A DNA stretch of 64,000 nucleotides from Blastocladiella emersonii ATCC 22665 (lineage: Eukaryota; Blastocladiomycota; Blastocladiomycetes; Blastocladiales; Blastocladiaceae): positions 1,550,001 through 1,614,000 of the forward strand of contig JANHCV010000010.1 in the NCBI GenBank assembly GCA_025594325.1, written 5' to 3'. Shown in pieces: positions 1 to 11,700 of the stretch (positions within the stretch are counted from its first letter, which is position 1; each line of letters opens with the position of its first letter). The translations under genes were made by a program, and so were the position numbers. Under the pieces are notes generated by a model. It was not told the origin of the DNA. It ran no database searches and saw only the letters and a program-made list of their open reading frames with translations.

Positions 1-568
1 CGGTCTTGCCGATCCACGTCTTGAGCACGATGAGGCCGAGAATGAACTGGGCGAGGATGCCGACCGAGACGAGGCGGAAGTTGACGGCCGAGCGGTGCTT
101 GGAGGTACCGTACAGGAGGCCGAGGATGACGATCAGGCCGAGGAGCGAGCGGGCGCGCTCGAGCTTGGTGCCGCGGTCCGAGTCGGGGATGATGATGATC
201 GAGACAACGGCGATGGCGAGGGTCAGGGCGCCGAAGAGCGCGGCCTTGATGAGCGGGGACACGGCCTCGAAGGGCTTGAAGATGGTGCCGAAGACGACGG
301 CGAAGGGCTTGGTCAGCGTGTCGTTGGAGATGCGCTTGGTCAGGATCTTGGCGATGATGCAGAAGTAGAGGAAGGCCGGGAAGGCGATGGTGTCGGGGTG
401 GTTGCCCCAGGCGAAGACGAGCCACACGGTCAGACCAATGACGATGATGGCGTCGACGACGCGCTGCAGGGTCGAGTCCTTGAACTCGGCCGCGGCCGCG
501 GGAGCGGGCGCAGGGGCGGCCACACCGGCCGCCTTCTCGAGCGACTTGGTATCCTCGGATGCGGTCAT
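1..568 (-). CDS. concentrative nucleoside transporter (CNT family), N-terminal part
   Basis: The start codon is at 568 and the gene runs off the left edge, so about 189 N-terminal residues are visible in one open exon. A polar Ala/Pro-rich head of about 28 residues precedes hydrophobic segments near residues 37-52, 62-75 and 110-124. The segment at about residues 142-188 (LLYGTSKHRSAVNFR followed by ILAQFILGLIVLKT) matches the N-terminal domain of CNT/NupC transporters, which import nucleosides with protons or sodium across the plasma membrane. The transport core and gates lie outside the window, so substrate and function are inferred from family only. The start was chosen as the first Met before the hydrophobic part; no intron is seen in the visible part. 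Confidence 0.85.
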   Translation of the reverse strand, partial: MTASEDTKSLEKAAGVAAPAPAPAAAAEFKDSTLQRVVDAIIVIGLTVWLVFAWGNHPDTIAFPAFLYFCIIAKILTKRISNDTLTKPFAVVFGTIFKPFEAVSPLIKAALFGALTLAIAVVSIIIIPDSDRGTKLERARSLLGLIVILGLLYGTSKHRSAVNFRLVSVGILAQFILGLIVLKTWIGKT

Positions 569-2021
569 GCTGGAGGTGGCGGGCGTGGGCGGTCGTTAGC
601 TGGTTGCTCGAGGAGTGCGAGCGAGCGAGCGAGCGCCACCCGTCGAGAGCAAGCGCGAGTGCTGCTAGAGCGCCGAGGCGCGGCAGCAACAAGCTCGAGC
701 AGGGACGACGTCGACGAGGTGGGAGACAGCGGCAGCGCTGCGGGACATACGTTGATTCGAGGAGGAAGGAAGCACAAGCGAGAGAAGGGAGGGAGGGCGG
801 GGGCCCCGGTGGTATTTATGTTGCAGGGGGGACAACAGGGCGGGGCGGCAAGCGGGGCGGCGGCGGCGAGGCCCGGGTGGTGGCGAAAAAGCGCAGTCCC
901 GAGCCACAGTGCGCGACTGACCAATCACAGGGCCGCCCTCCGCATACCGAATATTCGCCGATCCCGCCCTACTGCTCAAGCTTTAGGTTCCCCGGCCGAG
1001 TCAGGCGGCACACATCGTGACACGGCCGCCGCGATCCCGCTTCAGAGTTTTGGACAGGGACCCGTGCGATCCTCCATCGTCTCGTCGTTGTCGTTGTTGG
1101 CGGTGAGGCCACTCGCTCATCGTCGAGGTCCACGATGGCCATCATCCATCGCGGCGGCCGCGACCATGGCCATCGTGGGTCTCGTGCTTCCCCGCACTCT
1201 GGCGCTCGGCCGCGCCCCACCACTGAACCTGCCACTCCTCCAGCCCTCGCTACGCGCCTCGCCGTGTGCCTCGTGGTCGTCGACGACGAGGGTCAGGCGG
1301 CGTGCCGCGCCAACGTTTCAGATTGCCTGCAACATCGGAACGAACCGGGTGTGGCGTTCCGATCCTGCTTGTCCGCTTCTCCGAACATTCAACCTCGACT
1401 ACGCCGACGACATCACCAGTGTTCGCCGCAGTTCCATGTGGGCGTCGCTGATGCGGTGCGCCGACCGGCTCGTTTGCCCGCGAACATGGCCGCGACGCCC
1501 GCGACGCCCACGGGCGTTGGCGTTGCCTCAAGTTGTGCTTGGACTCGCGCCGGGGCGTCGACTGTGGCGGAGGTCGAGGTGGAGCTACGCCATCATTCTC
1601 GCCGTCTCTTCGTCGCGAGGCCCCGCGTGCTCGACGTGTTGCGCCCGCGGCCGTAAGCGCGGTGGTGGTGGCGGCGCCTGCTGATGCAGCTTCCATCGCA
1701 CCCACGAATGTCGCAGCCTCTCCGTCGCAGCGCGTGATGCGTGCTGTGATCGTCGCCGTGGTGCGGTGCGGGGGCGGCGGCTGCGCCACAAGTTCCCACG
1801 GTCGAGTGTTCGCGGCCGCGTGGGGCCAAGCGGGACCCGTGGGCGCCGCGGGCGCGAGCGACTCGCGAGGGCGCGGCATCCAGGGACGCCAGATGGGATA
1901 TCGCGCGCGCTGCGCCGAGCGAAAGATCCCGGACCGCGACCGCGCGATCCCGAAGGGTGCAGGATGCAGGGTGGAGGGTGTGAATACTAAGTATACTACC
2001 GCTACGTTACACGGGCTCGAG
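569..2021. other. intergenic region, CNT promoter side and ACL4 3' side
   Basis: About 1.45 kb lies between the CNT start codon and the ACL4 stop codon. Many overlapping open frames exist on both strands, but they are Arg/Ala/Pro-rich GC artefacts with no recognisable domain. I see no gene here. The part next to 569 should hold the transporter promoter. Confidence 0.6.
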
Positions 2022-3293
2022 TTACATCTCCATATCCTCCCACTCGCCCTCGCCGGCCGCGCCGGCACCGTCCTCGTCGTCGGCGTCCCCGAAAACGCCG
2101 TCGGCGGCGATCCGGGCGAGCAGCTCCTCGACGTGGGCGAGCAGTGGTGGGTCGTCGTGCTTCTCCTGGACGTAGATGCCCTTGGCGCGGTGCAGGCAGT
2201 CGATGGCCTCGGTCCACCACTCGGCGCGCGACGACCGCGCCTCCATGACCTCGTCGTCGGGGAACTCGACGGCCAGCTTGACGCCGGCGACCTCGGCCGT
2301 GGCCGGTCCGGGCTCGCCCGCCACCTCGCCGAACAGGAAATACGCCCACCCGAACAGGTACCACAGGTCGACGGCCTCGTCAAACTCCTGCGCGCAGATC
2401 CCGAGCACGTCGATGGCGCGGCCCCACATGCCGAGCTCGAGGCACAGCCGCGCGGCGTTGAGCCGCGACTCGTACGGCGGGAGGTGCGGCGGCGGCGTGT
2501 TCTCGACCTCGTGCGCGCGGTCCGGGTCCGCCAGCGCCTGCATGTACGACATGAAGGGCGCGACCCACAGATCGAGCCCGCGCTGCATCGTCGCCTTGGC
2601 GTCCGCCGGCTGCGAGTTGCTGATCTGCACCGACGTCAGCGTCAGGTACGGGTTCGGGTTGGACGCGTCGAGCGCGATGGCCCGGTGCAGCACCGACAGG
2701 CACGTCTCGGCCGCGTCCGGCTCGAAGCTACGTCACAGTGGGTCAGTGAGCAGGAGAGCGCGAGTAGCCTTTCTGGGAGGGATCCCGCGTGCGCACCAGA
2801 GATCGGTGAGGTAAATCTCAGCAATCGAGCACAGCGCCTCGACCGTCTTGTTGACGAGCTCAACGCGGGTCTCGGCATCCACGCCCGCCGCGAGCTTGCC
2901 CTCCATGATGCGCACGGCGAGCGTAAAGTACTCGACGGCCTGCTTGGCGCCCGCGAGCTGGCCGAGGTACAGGACAACAGCCTCGTTGGTCTGGCACTGC
3001 GCGTAGTACCGCGAGAAGCACGCGAGCGCGGCCTCGGGCTCGCCCTGGTCCATCATGGCGGCGCCCGCGAGCTCGAGCGCGGGGAGGTGGTCGCCGTTCA
3101 CCCCCAGGATCGTCTGCAGCAGCGGCATCGCCGAGTCCAGGTCGCTCTGCTCGTAGTGCGCCAGCGCCTGCGCGAACAGGGCGTCGAGGTCCTGCGGCGG
3201 CTGAGGCGCTGCGGGAGCGGCGGCGGCGGGGGCAGCAGGCCCGGATCCGCGTTGCGCGACGCGGCGGCCGCCGACTTTCTTGGCTTTGCCCAT
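2022..3293 (-). CDS. ACL4: TPR protein, Acl4-like assembly chaperone of ribosomal protein L4
   Basis: There are two exons, 3293-2797 and 2727-2022, joined by a 69-base intron (donor GTGCGC, acceptor GTAG); the product is 400 residues. The N terminus is a basic MGKAKK head and an Ala/Pro stretch. TPR-like helices then start near residue 48, and the joint reads TDLCFEPDAAETC, which is typical of this fungal family. The C terminus is strongly acidic (DADDEDG, EWEDMEM), also typical. Acl4 in yeast binds newly made Rpl4 in cytosol and nucleus and hands it to the pre-60S particle. The assignment rests on TPR layout, length and the acidic tail; another TPR chaperone is possible. The 363-base gap to TIM44 is a shared divergent promoter. 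Confidence 0.75.
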
Positions 3294-3656
3294 GGTGTCG
3301 ATGCGTGTGATTCCGTTGCGTGCGTCACCGTGCGCCGTCGTCGTCGTCGCAAAACAGGGAGGGAGAGCGGGAGGATGGCGACGAGTGGCGCGCGACTCGG
3401 CGTTCGCCTCACGTGCGCCCATTGGACCCGTCGCCAGCCACCCTGCGATCAAAACTCATTCGGATGAAGCATCAAGATGAGCCGCATTCGGCGGCGTGAC
3501 TTGCAGGTTGTTTGGCGGCACGCGCCGCGGCGAGCAGCGAGCAGCGAGGGCAGACCCGACTTCGACCGCGATCGGCCCGGTTCCCTCCTCTCCCCTGCAT
3601 CGTAAAAGCACACACACATTCTGCCACGTAGCTTTGGACGAACCAACGCAACCACC
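3294..3656. promoter_or_regulatory. bidirectional promoter, ACL4/TIM44
   Basis: These 363 bases separate two divergent start codons, so both promoters must lie here. No clear TATA box was recognised and no other gene is present. Confidence 0.5.
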
Positions 3657-5015
3657 ATGATCCGCCGCTCCGTCGCCAACTACGCCCGCGCCGAGCTGCG
3701 CCGCCGGACCGCCGCTGCCGCTGCCACGTCCCTGGCGCCACCACCATCCTGCGCGCACGCGACGCAGCGCCGGTATGCGTCGGGCAGCGCGGGCCGCGAC
3801 GATGGCGGCAACGCTGGCCCGAACATGGGTCCGGGGCGCGCCTTCATCGAGGGCTTCGTGACGTCGATCCGGCGCCAGGTGCAGGAGAACAAGGAGCTCA
3901 AGGACAACGTCAAGCTGCTGGCCGACGAGGCGACGCGGCTGTCCGAGTCGGACTCGATCAAGAAGGCCAAGGAGCTGGCCGAGGGCGGCACCTCGGCCAC
4001 GTCCGAGGCGCTCAAGAAGACGGGCGCGGTCGTCGGCAAGGTCGCCGAGACCGTGTCGGAGACGGTGACCAAGGTCGCCGAGACGCCCGTCGGCAAGGCG
4101 GCGACGACCACCATCAAGAAGACGACGCAGGCCGTCGGGCAGGCGGCCGAGGCCGCGGTGCGGCCCATCACGTCGTCGGAGCAGTACAAGCAGGCGTCCG
4201 AAGATCTTGCCAAGGCGATCCACCAGGCGTCGTCGCGGTACGGCGGCGTCACGTCCAAGCACTACCGGTCGCTGATCAAGCGGCAGCGCGAGCTCGACTA
4301 CGAGATGCGCGCCAAGATCACCGAGAACACGGAGGCCATGGGCGTGGTGCTGCGCCCCGACTCCAAGTGGAAGCGCAGCTGGGACGACTTCAAGGAGTCG
4401 AGCCCGCTCGCCCGCAACATGTTCTCCCTGCAGCGCAAGGTGGCCGAGTCCGACAACCTGGTCGTCTCCTGGGGCCGGTTCTTTGTCGAGTCGTTCCAGG
4501 ACCGGTTCGGCGGCCTGTTCGAGGAGACGGAGACGGCCAAGGCCATGTCGCTGCTCAAGGGGCTCGACCCGACCTTCAACCAGGAGGCGTTCCTGCGGGA
4601 AGCGCGCGAGTTCATCCTGCCCGAGGTGCTCGAGGCGTGGCTGGCCGGCGACCGCGAGACGCTGACGCGGTGGTGCAGCGAGGCGTCGGTGCGCGTGCTG
4701 ACGGCGGGCCACGACGAGCTCGTCAAGCAGGGCATGGTGTCGGACTCGCGGCTCGTCGAGCTCAAGGGCGTCGAGCTGGTCTCGGCCAAGGTGCTCGAGA
4801 ACAACATCCCCGTGCTCATGGTGTCGTGCACCACCCAGGAGGTGATCCTGTACCGCGACAAGGTGTCCAAGGAGGTGCGCCTCGGCAAGGAGGACGTGAT
4901 CATGCGGTGCTCGTACGTGGTCGTCCTCACCGTCGAGGAGGGCAACGACGACCCCATCACGCGCGGGTGGAAGGTGGTCGACCAGGCCAAGGTCGCCGGC
5001 GGGTCCATGGTCTAG
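3657..5015 (+). CDS. TIM44: mitochondrial import motor subunit Tim44
   Basis: A single exon encodes 452 residues, close to yeast Tim44 (431). The first ~45 residues are Arg/Ala-rich with no acidic residues until about position 14, as expected for a matrix presequence. A helical charged segment follows (FIEGFVTSIRRQVQENKELK), then the C-terminal Tim44-like domain from about residue 250 (SWGRFFVESFQDRFGGLFEETE to SCTTQEVILYRDK). Tim44 sits on the matrix face of the TIM23 channel and recruits mtHsp70 to pull preproteins in. The start is the first Met, 3 bases after an ACC Kozak context. The gene lies 3' of ACL4 on the other strand and upstream of LST8 on the same strand. Confidence 0.95.
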   Translation: MIRRSVANYARAELRRRTAAAAATSLAPPPSCAHATQRRYASGSAGRDDGGNAGPNMGPGRAFIEGFVTSIRRQVQENKELKDNVKLLADEATRLSESDSIKKAKELAEGGTSATSEALKKTGAVVGKVAETVSETVTKVAETPVGKAATTTIKKTTQAVGQAAEAAVRPITSSEQYKQASEDLAKAIHQASSRYGGVTSKHYRSLIKRQRELDYEMRAKITENTEAMGVVLRPDSKWKRSWDDFKESSPLARNMFSLQRKVAESDNLVVSWGRFFVESFQDRFGGLFEETETAKAMSLLKGLDPTFNQEAFLREAREFILPEVLEAWLAGDRETLTRWCSEASVRVLTAGHDELVKQGMVSDSRLVELKGVELVSAKVLENNIPVLMVSCTTQEVILYRDKVSKEVRLGKEDVIMRCSYVVVLTVEEGNDDPITRGWKVVDQAKVAGGSMV

Positions 5016-5243
5016 TCGTCCCGGTTAGCGTCATTCCTAGTCTATCACCAAACTGAATACATAGAACTCTCATTACCTCGCTCGCTCGTCCTCGGAGTGG
5101 TGCGTGGTCGCCGACGTGGACGCCGTCGCGGTCGGCGGCCGATGAGGCGCAACGCGACCCGGCCGAGCTGCTCCCCCGCCAACGCAGACCTTGCAACGTA
5201 ACCACCACGCATCAACCCCCCGCGCGACTCGGCGCAACGCACC

Positions 5244-6429
5244 ATGTCGGCCACCGAGAGCGTCATCCTCGTCACGGCGGGGTACGACCACACGATCCGG
5301 TTCTGGGAGGCGCTGTCGGGCGCGTGCTCCAGAACCATCCAGTACCCCGACACGGTCAGTCTGTCTTCTTGCTCGCTTATTCGGCCCCCTGACGCGCGCG
5401 CGATCTGCCTAACTAGCAAGTCAACAAGCTCGCCGTGTCGCCAGACAAGCGGTACGTGGTGGCGGTCGGGAACCCGCACGTGCGGTTCTACGACATCCAG
5501 AGCGGCAACGGCAGCCCCGTCATGAGCTTCGAGGGCCACACGGGCAACGTCACGGGCATCCAGTTTGCCGCCGACGGGCGCTGGTTCGTCACGAGCGGCG
5601 AGGACCGCACCGTCAAGGTGTGGGACATGCGGTACGCGGCGTGCGCGCGGCGTGGGCGCGCGGCGTGAGAGCACGAAGACTGACATTCCCAAACTCGTAG
5701 CGCACCAACACCATCGCGCGACTACGACCACCGGTCGCCCGTCAACGACGTGCAGATCCACCCGAACCAGGCCGAGCTGGTGACGTGCGACCAGGCCGGG
5801 TCGGTGCGCATCTGGGACCTGGCCACCAACCAGTACACGCACCAGCTGCTGCCCGAGGAGGACGTGTCGATGCGCAGCGTCGCCATCTCGGCCGACGGCG
5901 GCACCCTCATCGCGGGAAACAACAAGGGGAACTGCTACATCTGGAAGTGGGTCAAGTCCGAGCTCCTGCCCATCAAGCAGCTGCTCGCGCACAAGAAATA
6001 CCTCCTCAAGTGCATGATCTCGCCCGACACGACGTACGTGCTGCTTGCGCTAGACGAGCGGTCGCGTGGACGCTAACCCGCGCACGCGTGCGTGTAGCAA
6101 GTTTGTCACCTGCTCGGCCGACGGGACCGTCAAGGTGTGGGACACGACCGACGACTCGTACCAGCTGGTCCGCGTGCTCGCCGGCCACCAGCGGTGGGTG
6201 TGGGACTGCGCCTTTTCCGCCGACTCGGCGTACCTCGTCACCGGTACGCGTAGCGCGTGTCTTCACTCGGGCCGGCCAACAACTGACGCCGCGCGTGCAC
6301 GATGTAGCGTCCAGCGACCACTCGGCGCGGCTGTGGGACCTGTCGACGGGCGAGCCGATCCGGCAGTACGTCGGGCACCACAAGGCGGCCATCTGCGTCG
6401 CCCTGCACGACCAGCCGACCATGGTGTAG
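5244..6429 (+). CDS. LST8: TOR complex subunit LST8 (WD40)
   Basis: Five exons (5244-5354, 5417-5631, 5701-6033, 6098-6243, 6308-6429) keep phase and give 308 residues, against about 303 in yeast. The opening [14 protein letters not shown], then [17 protein letters not shown] and [13 protein letters not shown], are diagnostic of Lst8 among WD40 proteins. Seven WD blades fill the whole protein, ending in [12 protein letters not shown]. Lst8 binds the kinase domain of TOR in both TORC1 and TORC2. All four introns are 62-69 bases with GTCAGT or GTACGY donors. Nothing looks broken. Confidence 0.95.
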
Positions 6430-6502
6430 GGTGTAGAAGACTCCCGGGTGATATATATATTTTTGAACTGAACAGTGTCGAGTCGAGGGGGGGGAGAGTG
6501 GG

Positions 6503-7432
6503 TCAGGTCGCCTTGAGCGGCGCGTTGGGCTCTACACGGCGGTGAAAGAGAGTCAGGTCGAGTCGGTCGATGAGAGGGCCATGAGCGAGCGTACCGGCCT
6601 GCTTGTTGGCTTCTGGCGGCTCGAGGGTCGGGTCCTTGAGGTCGGCCGTGTTGGGCATGGAGAGCGGCACGTCGGGCTCCTGCAGGTAGCTCGGGACCTC
6701 GTCGTCCTCGAAGAGCAGCTCGTCACCGAGGGCCTCGAGCTCTACATACGCGATGACGTGAGGTCAGCCGTCGGACTGAGGCAGGCAACCGTGAAGCAAC
6801 GCACCGGCCTCGAGGTCGGCCTCATCAATCTCGTCGGGCAGGCCGTAGGACCGGCTCATGACGTCCTGCAGCTCGCTGGCCGAGTAGAGCAGGTCCTCCA
6901 TCTCGTCCTGCATCTTCTCGATTTTGGCCACGTCGACCGACTTGTACTGCTTCTTGAGCTCGGCGTTGGCGACGCGCATCGTGTCGACGACGGCGACCGT
7001 GTTGCGCAGGTTCTCGGTCGCCATCTGCGCCTGCTCAATGTTGAACGACTGCGTCATGAGCTGGTCGCGCTGGCCCTCGTACAGCTTCTTTTGCTTGAGC
7101 ACGCGCATCGCGCGGGACTTGATGGCGTCCTGTGGGCGTTCGCAGAGGGGAGGGGTGAGCAGCGGTTGGGGAAGTGCGCACGCAGCACGCGACAGCGTAC
7201 CTTGGACGGACCGTCGCGCATCTTGGCCATCTGCTCCTTGTAGCGGCCCAGCTCGGCATCGAGCTTGCGAATCTTGACCTCGATGGAGTCGGACCGCGTG
7301 TCGAGCTGGACGAGGATGCCGGCGTGAGCACGCAGTGTGGCAACGCGAGAGCGGGCAAGGCCCTACCGACGAGATGGCGTCGTTGAGCGACGGCTTGGCC
7401 TGCGGCTTTGCAGTTCCGAAGAAGCGATTCAT
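6503..7432 (-). CDS. VPS60: ESCRT-III related protein Vps60 (CHMP5)
   Basis: Five exons (7432-7367, 7305-7201, 7129-6805, 6741-6595, 6531-6503) give 223 residues. The start [20 protein letters not shown], the basic helix around [14 protein letters not shown] and the segment [20 protein letters not shown] are characteristic of Vps60/CHMP5 rather than other ESCRT-III members. Vps60 acts on endosomes, where it binds Vta1 and tunes the Vps4 ATPase. The last exon holds only 29 bases. It shares a 255-base divergent promoter with YKT6. Confidence 0.93.
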
Positions 7433-7687
7433 TGCAGAGTGTGACGGTTGAGTTGTCGCGGGGGAGAGCGAGGACTCGAAGCGCGAGTGAGCGCGATGCC
7501 GAACGCGAGGAAGCGCGTCACGCCTTGGAAAATTTCAGCGTGGCGCCGTTCGTTCGATGGTCGCTGCGCCCCCGCCGCCGCCCGCTCGCCACCCTCGCTC
7601 CCCTCAAGGCATCCCAGCTCCCCGCTCTCTCCCTCTCTCTGCACCCAACGCATTATCACGCTCGAACCGTGAACCCCACTCGCTGCA

Positions 7688-8422
7688 ATGAAGATCTTCT
7701 CCATCCTCGTGCTCACGGCCGCCGACCGGCCCGCCGAGGTGCGCGCCGCCGAGTTTGAGCTGTCGCAGTTTGGCTTCTTCCAGCGCGGCACGTACGCATC
7801 GTCCTGCGCTCTGGGAGTGTTGGCGGAGCGTGGCGCTGACCCATACTCGCGCGCAGCGTCCAGGAGTTCATGAACTTTACCGCCAAGACGATCGCCGAGC
7901 GCACGCAGCCTGGCCAGCGCCAGTCGGTCGAGCAGGACGGTGCGTGCTGTTCTCTCTGGTACCGTTTGCTCACCCCTCTGACGTCTCTGCGTCCCCCGCA
8001 CAGACTACATGATCCACTGCTTCGTGCGCCCCGTCGACAAGCTCGCGGGCGTGATCGTGACGGACCGCGAGTACCCTCTGCGCGTGGCGTTCACGCTCAT
8101 CAACAAGTCGCTCGACGATTTCGTCGCCAAGTTCCCCGCGTCGGCGTGGTCGGCGCTGACCCCCGCCACGGCCAACCCGCAGTTCCCGCTGCTGCGCGAG
8201 AACCTCATTAAGTACCAGGACCCGCACTCGGCCGACAGCCTGCTCAAGGTGCAGAAGGAGCTCGACGAGACCAAGGTCATCCTGCACAAGACCATCGAGT
8301 CGGTCCTCAAGCGCGAGGAGAAGCTCGACTCGCTCGTCGAGCGGTCCAACGCCCTCTCCATGTCCTCGCGCGCCTTTTACAAGTCGGCCAAGCAGACCAA
8401 CTCGTGCTGCAGACTAATGTAG
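7688..8422 (+). CDS. YKT6: R-SNARE Ykt6
   Basis: Three exons (7688-7791, 7857-7939, 8004-8422) give 201 residues (yeast 200). The longin domain begins MKIFSILVLTAAD and carries RGTVQEFMNFTAKTIAERT. The SNARE helix covers roughly residues 140-195 with its central Arg. The C terminus is CCRLM: Cys198 is the CaaX farnesylation site and Cys197 the palmitoylation site known for the family. The CaaX box has Arg at the first aliphatic position, unlike the CCIIM of yeast, but it still ends in Met, which suits farnesyltransferase. Ykt6 serves several fusion steps including Golgi, vacuole and autophagosome. Confidence 0.95.
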
Positions 8423-8740
8423 GTCCTGCGGCATTCGCCCGTATCACCCCCATGAGCTTGACCTATAAACCTGTACACTGCTTCGTTACGCTGACCGGTC
8501 CCTGACGTGCTGCGCCACTCATGTGATGATGCCCCACGTCGCTGGCTTCGGCCTCGGCCATGGGCCTTTGGTGAAGATCGCGAGGTGCTCTCCACCTCGC
8601 ACACGCGTTCTCAAAGAGCGGTGGCCGCGGTGAGGTGGGAGACTGCCGCGGCGCGAACGACGCGACGCGTCTTCTCCGAGCCCTTCTTCCCTCCCCCCCC
8701 CTCCTTCCTCCCCTCGCCCCGTACCCATGCAACCACCGCC
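8423..8740. other. intergenic region upstream of the vinculin-like gene
   Basis: These 318 bases hold the YKT6 3' end and the promoter of the next gene, including a pyrimidine run around 8680-8725 just before its start codon. No gene is seen. Confidence 0.5.
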
Positions 8741-11700
8741 ATGCTAACCGCGACGACCAAGGCGCTCCTGAGCCCGATCGCCGACGCGGTCGCGCAGCTC
8801 GTCGTGATTACGGCGCACGCCGAGCTGCACCGCACCCCGATCCCGGACCTGCGCGATGTCGCCGCCCTCGTCGCCGAGCACGTCCACAAGCTCGCCAGCA
8901 TCGGCATGGGCCTGATCGACGCCGACGCGCTCGCTGCCGAGACCCGTGGGCACGTCGACGTGTCCAAGCTGCAGGCCGCCATGAACGAGGCGTGTATCTC
9001 GGGTGCGCACTCCCACGTTCTGTCTGCGTGAGGGAAGACTCTGACGCTCGCCCGTGTCATTTAGTCGTCAACGCGGCCAACCTGCTCGTCGGCGTCGCGC
9101 AGACGCTGTCGCTCGACCCGCTCAGCGCCGCGGGCCGCGCGCAGCTGGTCGACGCGACCAAGGGCATCCTGCAGGGCACGCAGGGGATCCTGAACACGTT
9201 CGACGACTCGGAGGTCCAGAAGATCGTCGTCGTCGCGCAGTCGCTCATCACGCACGTCGTGCGCCTGCACGAGACGGCCAGCACACCCGGCGGCGGGCCC
9301 GTCGCGCACTTCGTCCCGCGCACCCGCGACGTCGCACAGCAGGCACTGTTCCTCTACCACCTCGTCCACGCGCGGATCCCGGAGCTCCTGTCGCCCGCGC
9401 TCCAGAAGATCCTCGCCCAGTGGAACGCGCAGCTCGACCGCGCCGCCGTCGCGGGGACCGCGGCGGTCCAGGTCGTCGCGACGCATCCGGATTCGGCGCC
9501 GCATATCGGGATCCTGGGGCGGCATGTGAACGACGCCGCCGAGGCGTGCCGCAAGATCGTCGAGGTCGTCATGATCGAGGACATGGCCGAGGGCGGCGCG
9601 GCTGGGTCTTCTTCCGTGTCGGACGCCCTGGCACCCTCCACCTCGGCCGGTTCCTCATCCGCGTCCTCGTCGCTGGCGACCCCCGTCTGGCGCGACCCGC
9701 TCGACCAGGTGACCGCGGCCATCGCGCGCGTGTCATCCGCGACGTCCGACATCTCACCTTCCGCCGACTCGGCCGTCGCCGCCGCGACCGTGTCCCCCGC
9801 CGTGACCCCGGCCCTCGCCGCCGTCGCCTCGCTGAGGTCCGCCATCGAGTCGCACCGTACGTGGTCCGCCGCCGACCCGGAAACCCGCGCGACGCTGTGC
9901 GCGACCGCTGACCTGCTCTCGTCCGCCCTCGCCGCGCACGCCGACCCCGCGTCCCCCGTCTCGCTCGCCGCCCAACGCGCGGGCCGGATCCGCGCACTCG
10001 CCGATACCCTCGCGGGGCAGCTCACCGCCGCCGAGACGCGCGCGCGCGGGATCGAGACGACGGCGCTCGTCGACGCGCTGGCGCGGCTGCGCGCGCATGG
10101 GGCCGAGGATGGCCAGAAGACGCTCGTCGAGAAGATGCTCGCGGACCCGACCCGCGCCGCGTCAGGCGAGTTCGAGGACGTGGCGCGCGCCGCGGTCGCG
10201 GGCATGTACCGCGCGGGCGTCGCGCACGAGGTCGCGGCCAAGGTCGAGGCGCTCGTGCCGAGTGTCGTCGAGGCCGCGCAGGTGCTCGCGCTCGAGGCCG
10301 CCGGCGGAGGGGCTGATTCGGATTCCGCGGCCAGCAACGCGGTCAAGGAGTACGTCGCGCACGTCGTCGGCGAGTGGGACGCGGCCGTCGAGGCGGCGCA
10401 CCGCATGGTCGTTGCCACGGTTGCCGCGGATACGCTGATTGCGTCGTGGAGTACGTGGTTCTCCGAGCACCTCGTAGGATCCTCGGGCTAACCCTTTGAC
10501 CCGTCGGTAGTGACCCAAGTCGACCAAGTCACGACGCACATCGCCGCAGCCAAGACGGCGCTCGCCACCACGCCCGGCCACGCGGCCTCGGCCGCCGCGC
10601 TCAAGGGTCACGTCTCGAAACTCGCGTCGCTCCTCGCTGGGTTCGTGGGAACGGTCCAGCGCGAGGCCGATAACTCCGAGGACGCGGCGTACCGCGGCAC
10701 CCTCGTGTCGCTGCTCGCGCGGGCTCCGGCCCCCGCTGCGGGCGCCGACGATGGGTACGCGGACCGCGTCAAGGCGTTTGTCCAGGAGTGCGCGACCGCG
10801 GTCGGCGAGGAGCACGGGATCACGCTCGCCCTCGGACCCATCGCGCCCGTCGCCGCGGCGCTCGTCAGCGAGCCCGCGCTCCCGCCGCCCCCGCCGTCTG
10901 CGCCGGTGGTCCCCGAGCCGCCGGTCGTCGAGGCCGTCACCGCGGCCGTGGCGCAGCTCGCCATCGCGGTCCCGCCCCCGGCCCCCGAGCCGATCGTCGA
11001 CGAGGACGTGGTGATCGTCGAAGCCGACGCGCCGCAACCCCTATCACCCGAGGAAGCGCAAGCGAACCCCCTCCGCGCCGTCGCGCAGGACCTGATCGTC
11101 GAGACGTCGCGGTGGAGCCGGTCGGGCAACGACCTGGTGCACACGGCGGCCGAGATGTCGTCGCACCTGGCGACCATCGCCGACTACTACCGCCAGTTCT
11201 CCCCGCAGGCCAAGCTGTCGCTCGTCAGCAGCACGCGCGACGTCGTCAAGCTCGCCGACACGCTGCAGCGGCTCGTCCAGGCGCTCGCGAATGCGTGCAC
11301 CGACCGCCGCTTGCGACTCGACCTCCTCGCGGCCGCCAACCGCGTCCCCACGCTCTCGCAGCAGCTCAAGATCCTCGCGTCGGTCCGCGCCAGCGCCGGC
11401 GCGAACGTGGAAGGCGACTCGGAGCGCCAGATCGTGACGTGCGCGCAGAACCTGCTCGTCGCCGTCAAGGACGTGCTCGGCAAGTCCGAGGCCGCGAGTA
11501 TCCGCGTCAACGCGCGTACCGTCGGGAACGTCGGGCTCGCCGTCGTCAAGTTCAAGCGTAACCTTTTCCGCGGGCGCAAGGGCGCGGCGACGGGCGCGGC
11601 GGCGGTGCCCAGGCTCCCGACCACGGTCGAGGAGAAAGAACCCGCACCCGCGCCCGTGACGGCTACGCCGGCGACGGTGGGCGTGGGCAAGGCGTGGGCG

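Noticed and set aside
95-1684. Long plus-strand open frame of over 500 codons
   Set aside because: It is antisense to the CNT gene and then runs into Arg/Ala/Gly-rich GC artefact; no domain and poor codon use.
1533-3467. Long plus-strand open frame across the ACL4 region
   Set aside because: It mirrors the well-supported minus-strand TPR gene and has no family features.
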